Source: Kitagawia praeruptora (Eukaryota; Streptophyta; Magnoliopsida; Apiales; Apiaceae). From it: a stretch of 64,000 nucleotides of DNA. Below the pieces are notes generated by a model that was given only the letters and a program-made list of their open reading frames with translations, was not told the origin of the DNA and did no database searches. Shown here piece after piece: positions 20,564 through 31,032 of this stretch (positions are counted from its first letter, which is position 1; every line of letters starts with the position of its first letter). Both the position numbers and the translations under genes were made by a program. The stretch lies in the NCBI GenBank assembly GCA_037693485.1, contig CM075351.1, forward strand, positions 12,457,001 through 12,521,000, written 5' to 3'.

Positions 20564-22135
20564 TCAGCCAGAGTTTGAAGAATTCAGCATTCCAATCTCA
20601 CTGATCAACCTTGTGAAGGTGGCTTCATCTAATGGCTTAGTGAAAATATCAGCTAGCTGTTTATCTGTAGAGACATAATGCAACTCAATGGTTCTATTAG
20701 TTGCATGTTCTCTAATGAAATGATATCTGATGTCAATGTGCTTTGTCCTAGAATGATTGACAGGATTGACAACTATAGAGATTGCACTTGTGTTGTCACA
20801 CATGATTGGAATTCTTTCTAGCACAAGTCCATAATCTCTAAGTTGGTTTCTAATCCAAAGCACTTGAGCACAGCAACTTCCAGCAGCTATGTATTCAGCC
20901 TCAGCTGTAGAAGTTGACACAGATTGTTGTTTCTTGCTATACCAAGAGACTAACCTTTGTCCAAGAAACTGGCAGCTACCTGAGGTGCTTTTCCTATCCA
21001 CTCTGCATCCAGCATAATCAGCATCAGAATAGCCAACCAGATTGAACCCTGTGTCTTTAGGATACCATAGACCCAAGTTTGGAGTGCCCTTCAGATATCT
21101 AAAGATCCTTTTTATGGCAACCAAATGTGATTCTTTTGGATTTGATTGAAACCTTGCACACAAGCATGTAGCAAACATGATGTCTGGCCTACTTGCAGTG
21201 AGGTAGAGTAGAGAACCAACCATGCCTCTGTAGACTGAGATATCTACTTTCTTGCCTTTAGCATCTTCATCCAGTTTAGTGGCAGTGGCCATGGGTGTCT
21301 TAGCAGGTGAACAATCTTCCAAGTCAAACTTCTTCAATAAATCCTTGATGTACTTGGTTTGACTGATAAAGATACCATCCTTCCTTTGACTGACTTGCAA
21401 CCCTATGAAGAATGTCAACTCTCCCATCATACTCATCTCATATTTGCTCTGCATGAGTTTAGAGAATTTCTCACACAGCTTCTCATTTGTAGAACAAAAA
21501 ATGATATCATCCACATAAATCTGAACTAGGATAATATCATCCCCATGCTTCTTGTAAAACAGTGTCTTGTCCAGTGTGCCCCTAGTGAATTGATTTTCAA
21601 GCAGAAATTGTGATAAAGTATCATACCATGCTCTTGGAGCCTGCTTAAGTCCATACAATGCCTTAAGCAATTTGTAGACAAATTCTGGGAAGTGTGGATC
21701 CTCAAAGCCAGGTGGTTGTTGCACATAAACTTCTTCTTCCAACTCTCCATTCAGAAATGCACTCTTGACATCCATTTGATAGACTTTAAAGTTTGAATGA
21801 GCAGCAAATGCCAAGAATATTCTGATGGCTTCCAATCTAGCAACAGGGGCAAATGTCTCATCATAATCAATGCCTTCTTGTTGAGAGTATCCTTTTGCAA
21901 CCAGCCTTGCTTTGTTTCTTACTATTACACCATCTTCATCCATTTTATTCTTCAGAACCCATTTTGTTCCAACAATGGTTCTATTCTTTGGTGCAGGCAC
22001 AAGTTCCCATACTTTGTTCCTTTCAAATTGATTCAGCTCCTCCTGCATGGCAATAATCCAATCTGGATCCAACAGTGCATCATCAATTTTCTTAGGCTCA
22101 ACTTGAGATAGAAAACATCCATAGAGGCACTCATT
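20564..22135 (-). pseudogene. pol: pol of element A: reverse transcriptase and RNase H
   Basis: Continues in the integrase frame after the TAG at 22136-22138; an ATG-led part begins at 22072. RVT_2-type reverse transcriptase motifs are in order: KWVLKNKMDEDG, KARLVAKGYSQQEGIDYDET, VYQMDVKSAFLNG, YGLKQAPRAWYD, and the catalytic YVDDIIF. Ty1/copia RNase H follows with GYSDADYAGCRVDRKSTSG, the TAEAEY segment, the CDNTSA Asp and ends ADIFTKPLDEATF plus a short tail. This stretch has no further stops. Element B's homologue is roughly three-quarters identical by eye. Confidence 0.93.
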
Positions 22136-23123
22136 CTAAGTTGCTCTTCTAGTCCTTACTCCTGCATTGGGATCTCCAATGATTTGCTCTGCAGTGTGCG
22201 ATCTATCCCATTTCCTTGAATGTTCAGCCTGATTTCTCATTCTTGATGTTGCTTCATCATCCAAATTATGATCATTCTCATTTCCTCCCCCTGTGAGGTT
22301 GCCACTCCTCACAGGTGTGTCTTGGATGCTTGTTTCTGCACTGTTGATTGGCACAAATTCTTCTCTTGTATCATCATTCACTTGAGTTTGTTGAACTTGA
22401 GTTTCGACTTCAGTTTCAATCTCTTCATCAGAATCATCTAGATTATCAAACTTTAATGGATCTTTATCTTCATCATTGGCTTCTTCTAGTCCAGGTAGTT
22501 TGCTGTCATCAAATGTAACATCTGTGCTTTCCATAATTTTCTTTTGACTGATGACATAGACCTTGTATGCAATTCTTTCCATAGAGTAGCCAAGAAAAAT
22601 TCCTTCAAATGCCTTTGCATCAAACTTTCCAACATATTCAGAGTTATCTTTCAATACAAAGCATTTGCTTCCAAAAGTATAGATATACTTTAGAGTAGGC
22701 TTCTTTCCAGTCATCAAATTGTAAGGTGTTTTTCCAGTGTTTTTGTTGATGAGAGTCCTGTTCTGGATATAGCATGCAGTACTCACAGCCTCAGCCCAAA
22801 AACATGTAGGCATCTTTGCATCAAGTAACATTGTTCTAGCAGCCTCAATTAGGGTTCTATTCTTTCTCTCAACAACTCCATTTTGTTGTGGAGTCCTTGG
22901 AGCTGAGAATTGCTGAGAAATGCCATTCTCTTTGCAGACTGCTTCAAGTATGGCATTTCTGAACTCTGTTCCATTATCACTTCTTAGTACAATCACACTT
23001 GCATTGTTGGCCTTTGCTTCCTTGTCAACTTTCTTTATGTGCTCAATGATTACTTGAGGAGCCTCATCTTTTGATGCCAGAAATTCCACCCATGTATACC
23101 TTGTAAAGTCATCAACCATTACC
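22136..23123 (-). pseudogene. pol: pol of element A: integrase core, downstream half
   Basis: Begins exactly at the insertion point of element B with VMVDDFTRYTWVEF. It has the second catalytic Asp (LRSDNGTEF) and the catalytic Glu (QQNGVVERKNRTLIEA) of the DDE integrase, then an acidic linker. It is closed by TAG at 22136-22138 where element B has a Gln codon in the same context (RTRR.., NECLY). The first catalytic Asp lies on the far side of the insertion. Confidence 0.93.
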
Positions 23124-23128
23124 AAGGC

Positions 23129-23872
23129 TGTTAGGAATAATTCATAAGTTGTGATGTTAAGAATAGAATTTATACATTATACTTCTTGTAATCCTGATCT
23201 TATAAAGAATTTAGCAATATATATAGGATTTATGTGTAAGACAGTTATCTGTACAGTTTAGTCAGGAATGAACAGTGTATCGGAGACTATATGTCAGGAA
23301 CAAAGAACAAATCCTGATGACGGTCTAATACTGATGATGATCAGATACTGATGCAAGATGAAATCCTGATATCAGTCGTGTTACTGATGATGTCATTATG
23401 GATACTACAGAAACTGGCAAGTGCTATAAAACAGGATCGTTGTTTGAAGAACAAGCAAGAAGATATTATGAAGGAAAGAGTTTTCTATTGATGGAAACTA
23501 TCGACTAGAAGGCAGAACATTGTCATGTATAGATTATATCTTTCTGTTATTAGTTGATAGGTAGCATTATAAATACTCTCTCTATATCATTGTAAAAAGT
23601 GTCGTAGTCGAATAAACGTGAAAATTGAGTTCGTGTGCGTAGCTCTGTATAAGGTTTGTATTCGAGAATTCGAAACAAACAGAGAGAGAGATTTGTATTG
23701 TCAACAGCTGTTAAAGGTATTGTACACCTTTGGTAGAGTTTATATTTGATCTTATTAATACAAACAGAGTTTGATTCATTCGTTTATTCTTGTTCATATA
23801 ATTAAGTAAAAATCAGACACGATTATATAACTTGTATTCAACCCCCCCTTCTACAAGTTATTCGAGTTAACA
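23129..23872 (+). repeat. 5' LTR of element B
   Basis: 744 bases. A TATA box, TATAAATA, is at 23568-23575, which places U3 before about 23600. ATCCTGAT occurs at 23191, 23311 and 23363, and related TCAGGAA twice. One TTCGAGAA is at 23661. It ends in a C run and CTACAAGTTATTCGAGTTAACA-type sequence. Confidence 0.97.
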
Positions 23873-23874
23873 AT

Positions 23875-23886
23875 TGGTATCAGAGC
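23875..23886 (+). other. Primer binding site of element B
   Basis: TGGTATCAGAGC, two bases after the LTR, is complementary to the 3' end of initiator tRNA-Met. Confidence 0.93.
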
Positions 23887-23921
23887 AGGCTGATTTCGAA
23901 TAATCATAAAGATCTGCAATC

Positions 23922-26206
23922 ATGTCTGGTTACAAGGATGGGAATACTAAGATTCCTATGCTCAAGAGAAACGAATATACTCTATAGGAAGTAAAGATGT
24001 TGCATCATCTGGAAGCAACGGATCCTGATTATCTTGACAGAATCAGAGATGGACCTTTGGTTCCAACAAAGGTCGTTGGACAAGCAACTGTTGATGGTGT
24101 GGTTGTTCCAGAACATACAGCAGAGAAGCCAAAATCTGAATGGTCAGATAAAGACAAGGAGAATGTTCTTAAAGATGCTAAAGTGAGAAACATATTATTC
24201 AACAGTCTTGATTCTGTTCTCACTAACTATGTTCTCTCTTGTAAAACTGCTAAGGATATATGGGACAATCTTAAGGTTCACTGTGAAGGAACTAAGCCTG
24301 TCAGGAAGAATATGAGGACATTACTTATACAACAGTATGAGTATTTTGAATCCAAGTCTGGTGAGTCACTTACTGATACCTTTGATAGGTTTACAAAACT
24401 CATCAATGAGATGGCCATGCATGGTAAATATTATGACTTGGAGGATATGAATACAAAGTTCATGAAAGCTTTGCCTGATTTCTACAATGAGAAGATATCT
24501 GCGATTGAGGAAGCTAATGATATGGATGAGATTTCATTAGAGGCAGTATATGGAAAATTGAGAGCTTATGAACTTGACAAGCAGCAGAAGAAGAGCAGGA
24601 GTAAAGGAAAGATGAAGACTATTGCACTTACTGCTCAATCTGAAGTAAAGAAGCTTCCTGAAGAATAGCATGAAGAGATTACTGTAAAGAATTCAAGGAA
24701 GAAGAAAAGCAAAGAAAGTTCTGAGTCAGAGACTACTGATATGGACTCTGACAACAATGATTCTGAATCTGAGATGCAGGAACTCTTTGCTATGTTTGCT
24801 AAAGCCTTCAAGAAAGGTAGATTTAATAGGAGAAGATTTAGAAAAGGACCTTTTCAAAAGAAGGAGGAGAAGAAGAGTGACAAAGGCAAAAGTACAATTG
24901 TCAAGCTTGATAAGGCCAAGATCAAGTGCTTTAACTGCAGCGAGCTTGGACACTTTGCTAGTGAGTGTAAGAAGCCTAGGAATTCAGGAAAGGGTAATGC
25001 ACTTATGGTCACACAGAAGGATTGGGCTGATTCCAGTGATTCTGAAGATGAATTGGATTATGACAACATTGCATTAATGGCAAATAGTTCAGACAAACCT
25101 GGATCTCCAAAGAAAACTTCTCCATCCTCTGTTAAGGTATCACTTCACTCTCTTGATTCATTTGATAGCTTAAATTCTGATGAAATTAGATCTATCCATG
25201 CTGAGTTTAAGAATCTTATGACTAATTTTAGAATTCTTACTTATGAAAGAGATGAACTTAAGGTCAAGAATGATAAATTAGTTGATAGAAATAATTTTCT
25301 TGAATCTGAATTAATTCAAATGGAAGAATACAAGTTAAGTTCTGATAAAGCTAAGCATGATTATAGTGTTATTCTTGAGGCTTATGACTATGTCAGAAAA
25401 GAACTAGAAGAAGAGAAAGATGTGATTAAGACCATTAACAATTCCAGTAAAAAGACTATAGAAATCTTTGAAAGTGGAATTCGTGGTAAGGTTAATGGTT
25501 TAGGTTTTGATAAGGCTAGACAAGAAGAAAAAGTAGCTATTGTCAATGATGATAGTAAAATAGAAGCTAACACATCTGAAGGTAAGAAAATTGTTTCTGA
25601 ACCTAATCATGTTAAATTTGTTGATTCAAAAGGTACCCCTGTTGTACACAAAAGGATTAACAATAATAATTCAGATGAGAAAGTGTTAGAGAAACCTAAG
25701 AATGTAAACATAGGGTTTTTGTCTAAGTCTCAGTTGAAACAGAGATTAGATGGTCTTTCAGAGTCTAGCAAGATCAAAAGAAATAGGAATGGAAAAGAAG
25801 GTATTAACAAAGAGAATAATTACAAGAATGTACCTGATGCACCTAGGAAAAAATGCTATAAGTGTGGAAATCATAATCATTTGGCCCTAGACTGCAATCA
25901 AAAACCTTCTTGGAAAACTGAGTCCAGATTCCCCAAGACTCAGAAAATTCAATACCAACCACAAAAAGCTTGTTATCATTGTGGTAGTTTACTTCATTCC
26001 ATTTACATGTGTAAAGAATATCATGAACTGTAGTATGACTATTAATCCTTGAAATCTGAAACTCCTAGTCACAAACAGTTTATGAAATCAGAGTCTAAGG
26101 TTGACTCTGCAACAGGTAAAATAAAAGCAAAATTCTCAAAGCCTGTCGTTTCTAAATCTAGTAAGAAAGGATCCAATCAAAGTTGGGTCCTAAAAAATTC
26201 TAACTA
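23922..26206 (+). pseudogene. gag: gag of element B with three CCHC zinc knuckles
   Basis: The ATG at 23922 starts a frame with a UBN2-type gag domain (ATDPDYLDRI; TAKDIWDNL; QYEYFESKSGESLTDTFDRF). Stops interrupt it: TAG 23985-23987, TAG 24666-24668, TAG 26031-26033 and TAA 26043-26045. An Arg/Lys-rich segment (24820-24880) precedes the first knuckle CFNCSELGHFASEC (about 24930-24972). Two further CX2CX4HX4C knuckles are near 25855-25897 and 25975-26020 (CYKCGNHNHLALDC and CYHCGSLLHSIYMC). Between them is a charged region likely to form coiled coil (25200-25480). The frame ends near 26206, and pol continues in another frame. Confidence 0.9.
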
Positions 26207-29200
26207 GTTACTTTTTGTTTGCAGGGCACAGGAAAGAAGCATTCAATTATCTTGGACAGTGGATGCTCTGGACATATGACTGAAAAGAAGTCCCTGCTTA
26301 CAGAGTTTGAGAGGAAAGCTGGCCCAGTAATATCTTTTGGAGATGGCAACAAAGGAGAAACTCTGGGATATGGCTCAATTGTTTTGGGGAATGTCATCAT
26401 AGAAAATGTAGCACTGGTTGAAGGCTTGAAACATACTCTTTTAAGCATAAGTCAACTGGGTGATAAATGTTACAAATCAATCTTTGACAAAGAAGGATGC
26501 AAAATCTTGAATATGCAGAGTGGAGACATTGTTCTAACTGGTCAAAGACATGGTAACATATATGAAGCCAGCTTAAGTGATACATCTAAAGGAATTGTTA
26601 GATGTCTCTACAGCAAAGTAACAAGTGATGAAAGCTGGAATTGGCATAAGAAGCTCTCACATCTTAACTTCAAAAAGCTTAATCAACTTGTTAAGCACAA
26701 TCTGGTGAGAGGCCTACCTCAGGCAAATTTTGTGCAAGATGGACTTTGTGATGCATGTCAACTTGGAAAGCAAAGAAGAACCACTTTCAAGAGCAAGACT
26801 GAAAATTCAATTACTGAACCATTTCACATGCTACATCTTGATCTGTTTGGTCCAGTAAACATTATGTCTATCAGCAAGAAAAGATATGCTCTAGTTATAG
26901 TGGATGATTTCATAAGGTTCACATGGGTGTTCTTTCTACACAAGAAGGATGAAGCTCCTCAGCAAATCATTGAACTTATCAAGAATATTCATAATAACTC
27001 TGAGTACAAAGTCAAAGTACTTAGAAGTGACAATGGTACAGAATTCAAGAACTCTACAATGGAGGGGTTTTGTGCAGACAAAGGAATCACTCAACAGTTT
27101 TCTGCACCTGGTACACCTCAACAGAATGGTGTAGTAGAAAGAAAGAACAGGACTCTCATAGAGGCAGCAAGAACCATGCTTGCAGATGCAAAACTTCCAA
27201 CCTACTTTTGGGCAGAAGCTATTAACACTGCATGTTTCACTCAAAACTGTACCTTGGTAAATAGTCATGGAAAAACTCCCTATGAGATGATCAAAGGAAA
27301 GAAACCAAGTGTGAAATACTTTCACATCTTTGGATGCAAATGCTATGTCCTAAAAGTTCATCCAGAACAACTTGGAAAATTTGAAGCCAAATCGGATGAA
27401 GCAATTTTTCTAGGATATTCAGCATCTAAGGCCTTCAAAGTTTATAATCTCAGAACTCACATTGTTATGGAATCAATTCATGTTGCATTTGATGATAATA
27501 AATTTGGAATTCTGCAAACTGATGAAAGTCATGACAAATTGGAATTTGAAAATCTGAAGAATTCTGAGATACTCTCCAGTGATGATGAAGGTTCTCCAGA
27601 AGGAATTTCTATTGCTTCTCAAAGGAATGCTACTATTGAGGGGGAGCAAATAAATCAAAGAGAACACAGTGATTATCAGGAGCAGACTAGCCTTTCAGAG
27701 TCTACTCCATCAGGAATTGACGTTTCAGAGTCTACTCCATCAGGAACTGATCTTTCAGAGTCTACTGAGGAAAGATCAGTAACTAGCAGCAATATGGAAT
27801 CTACTGATTCTATTGATCAAAGGAGAGTTTTTGAAGGTAGAGAGAATTCTTCTACAAGAGATACCACTAACTTAGGGGGAGAGTCTAGCAGAGTTAATCT
27901 ACCACCTGTTAGAAAATGGACAAAGGATCATACTGAAGATTTGATTATTGGTGATCCAAATAGTGGTGTTCGAACTAGAAGATCAATTCAAAATGAATGC
28001 TTGTATAGTTGCTTTCTCTCAAAGAATGAACCTAAGAAGGTTGAAGAAGCCTTACAGGATCCTGATTGGGTAATTGCAATGCAGGAGGAGTTAAATGAGT
28101 TTGAGAGAAACAAAGTATGGAAACTGGTACCAAGACCTAAAGATAGATCAATTGTTTGTGCAAGATGGGTTTTTAGAAACAAGCTAGATGAATCTGGTAT
28201 GATTGTAAGAAACAAAGCTAGACTGGTGGCCAAGGGTTATTCTCAGGAAGAAGGCATTGATTATGATGAGACCTTTGCACCTGTAGCAAGATTAGAAGCA
28301 ATCAGAATGTTTCTTGCATTTGCAGCTCATTCAAAATTCAAGGTATACTAGATGGATATAAAGAGTGCTTTTCTAAATGGTAAACTTGATGAGGAAGTGT
28401 ATGTGGAACAGTCACCTGGATTTGTTGATCCAAAGTTTCCAAATCATGTCTACAAACTTGACAAGGCTTTCTATGGACTAAAGCAGGCACCAAGAGCATG
28501 GTATGAGACTTTGTCTAAATTTCTTCTTGAAAATGGCTTCACAAGAGGTACAATTGACAAAACTCTATTCTTTAGAAAGATAAAAGGTGAATTGCTTTTA
28601 GTTCAAGTTTATGTTGATGATATTATTTTTGGTTCTACTAATGAAAAGTTGTGTGCTAAGTTTAGCAAGCTTATGCAGTCTAAGTATCAGATGAGCATGA
28701 TGGGTGAATTAAATTATTTCTTAGGCTTGCAGGTCAAACAGACTGAGACTGGTATCTTCATTAATCAGTCAAAGTATATCAAAGATCTTTTAAGAAGGTT
28801 TGACTTTCAAGACTGTGTAGTTGCAAAAACACCCATGGCAACAGCCACTAAACTAAACTCTGATCCTAAAGGGAAGAGTGTGGATAATACTAGTTATAGA
28901 GGCATGATAGGCTCATTGTTATATCTAACTGCAAGTAGGCCAGATATAATGTTTTCTACCTGTTTATGTGCTAGATTCCAAAGTGATCCTAAGGAATCTC
29001 ATTTAATTACTGTGAAGAGAATTTTTAGATATCTCAAAGGAACTCCAAATCTTGGTTTGTGGTATCCTAGAGAATCTGATTTCTTTCTAATTGGCTATTC
29101 AGACTCTGATTATGCAGGGTGTAAGATAGACAGGAAAAGCACTACAGTTACATGTCAATTCTTGGGAAATAGATTGATTTCTTGGGCAAGCAAGAAGCAA

Positions 29201-29599
29201 CAATCTGTTTCAACCTCAACTGCAGAAGCTGAGTACATAGCAGCAGGCAGTTGTTGTGCACAGCTCCTTTGGATAAGAAATCAGTTGATGGATTATGGTA
29301 TGACACTTAGTAATATTCCTATGTTTTGTGATAATACTAGTGCTATTAAAATTGCAGAAAATCCAGTTCAACATTCAAGGACTAAGCACATTGATGTCAG
29401 GTATCATTTTATTAGAGAACATATTGAAAATGGTACTGTGGAACTTCATTTTGTTCCTACTGACAAACAGCTTGCAGATATTCTAACTAAACCACTTGAT
29501 GAGACTACATTCAGTAGATTAGTAAGTGAGTTAGGAATGTTAAATTTTAGATCTTTAACATCTGCAATAGTAGCAAGGTATGTTGTTTTTAGCTTATAG
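26204..29599 (+). pseudogene. pol: pol of element B: protease, integrase, reverse transcriptase, RNase H
   Basis: The frame opens at 26204 without an ATG. Order: aspartic protease (IILDSGCSGHMT, about 26247), GAG_pre-integrase (WHKKLSHLNF, then CDACQLGKQ), integrase DDE (LHLDLFGPVN; LRSDNGTEFK; QQNGVVERKNRTL), Ser/Thr-rich linker, then reverse transcriptase up to FKVY, where TAG at 28349-28351 interrupts it. The RT resumes at 28352 (MDIKSAFLNG) with catalytic YVDDIIF and RNase H ending ADILTKPLDETTF. Element A has Gln at the position of the TAG. The RNase H reads KSTTVTCQFLG where A has KSTSGSCQFLG, an unusual change. Without ATG, pol would need frameshifting, readthrough or splicing from gag. 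Confidence 0.94.
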
Positions 29600-31032
29600 A
29601 CTTGATATTCTTGTCAGGATCTATATTTGATTGTTAAATGCTTTAGCTATAACACTTTGCCATGATAAATTTCAGTATGATAGACTTATTAATAATCATC
29701 AGGATTAGATTTGTTATCAGGATGCTGACGTCATCAGTATTGTGTCAGTATCAGGATTATGAAAATTGTTTCAGATCCTGACGTTTACTTTGTGTAGTAA
29801 TCTAATTCTATGATGTATTAAGTCTATGCCAGCATGTTTTGATATTTGCATACTGATAATTTATACATCATTCAATAATCAAAAGACAAGTAGATAACAA
29901 GTAATTGTATTTTCATTAATTGAAAGCATTACATATATGGAAATGAAATACAACATCTTTTTGTCTAATTTCTACTGATAATTCTATACTTGTCTATTGA
30001 TATGAATTCTGAGGTACAGGACAAGGAGCATCTCAAGAAATCCATCAGGGGATTGAATAGCCTCGTTTACTCTTGAATTCCTTGTCTGGGTGACTTGAAT
30101 GAGAGCAGCTAACTTAAATGAATAGCATCTCCATCAAGATCAACCTCAGACTCTCGGCCAAATTCTTCATCCTCAAGTTTTGAGGAGGTTAGGGGAAGAT
30201 TGTATCCAACAGATGGATGTTCTAGGAGAAACCTCTGGATATTATCGGAAACCAATCCATCCATGATTAGTTCGATGAGAAGAGTCATCTTTTCAAAGAG
30301 ATGATCAAGAACAGGATGTTCATCGACCGTGAAAGATCTAAAGAATGGGTTTGAATGGAATTTTGGTTTGAGATGCATTGTTGAGAAGAAAAAAAATTGA
30401 AAGGTTTATGGAGAATGGCATAAGGCGTCTGTTTCTTTTAAAGAAAGACGTGAGAAGCTGAACAGTCACTTGGAAGTTTTAATGAAGTCAGATGCTAATT
30501 ATTGCGTGTGACTGTATTTCTTGTTTTCAAGAAATATTGAATATATCTAACCAATTGATTTTTGTTCAGATTAATTGTTTATTTCTTTTTCAGATAAAAG
30601 AAAAATGTCACGTGGAAACTCCATATTAAGTCTCTGGAATCATGATGACATTGATCAGGATTTCATGTGTGACCATCAGGATTTGAGAATTATTATCACA
30701 TCGTATTTTGTGATTATTTTGATGAGAGGTCAACAGAAAAAGGAAGCTGATCAGTATTGATTATTTATACCCTGAGTTATTTCATGAAAATCAATTTTGG
30801 ATTTTATTTTCCAAAAATCGTGGGTAACTGCACTTTTCAGGGATTGACACCTGTCAATCTACGTGTCAATGTGGGATAGTGGTCTGAAAGATTTGTGAAA
30901 TATATTTGTTTTGAAACTCTAATCGTGTAATTGCTTTCTCTAATTTTACATTCTCTAAAGAAAAAACCACTCTTGAGTTTTCAAAATCACTAATCCATTT
31001 CAAGAATTTTTCAAGTTCTTTTCAGATCAAAA
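29600..31032 (+). promoter_or_regulatory. Post-pol spacer of element B, promoter-like before the third ORF
   Basis: The spacer contains ATCAGGAT at 29698, 29716, 29750, 30654 and 30675, the complement of the ATCCTGAT motif in the LTRs. A perfect bZIP site TGACGTCA is at 29726-29733 and a half site TGACGT at 29779-29784. A TATA-like TTTATACC occurs near 30762. A CAG acceptor-like site (TTCTTTTCAG, 31016-31025) sits eight bases before the ATG of the third ORF. Promoter activity is inference. An antisense ORF lies at 30109-30378. Confidence 0.5.
30109..30378 (-). CDS. Antisense small ORF in the spacer of element B, unknown
   Basis: An 89-codon ORF on the strand opposite to the element starts at ATG 30378 after a CT-rich leader on its own strand. 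It ends with an acidic stretch (EDEEFGRESEVDLDGDAIHL). It has no recognised domain. Antisense ORFs between pol and the 3' LTR are known in some plant retrotransposons, so it is listed, but it could be chance. Confidence 0.3.
   Translation of the reverse strand: MHLKPKFHSNPFFRSFTVDEHPVLDHLFEKMTLLIELIMDGLVSDNIQRFLLEHPSVGYNLPLTSSKLEDEEFGRESEVDLDGDAIHLS

Noticed and set aside
23875..23886. tRNA gene suggested by tRNA-like bases
   Set aside because: It is only the 12-base primer binding site; no cloverleaf follows. No tRNA or rRNA gene was recognised anywhere in the window.
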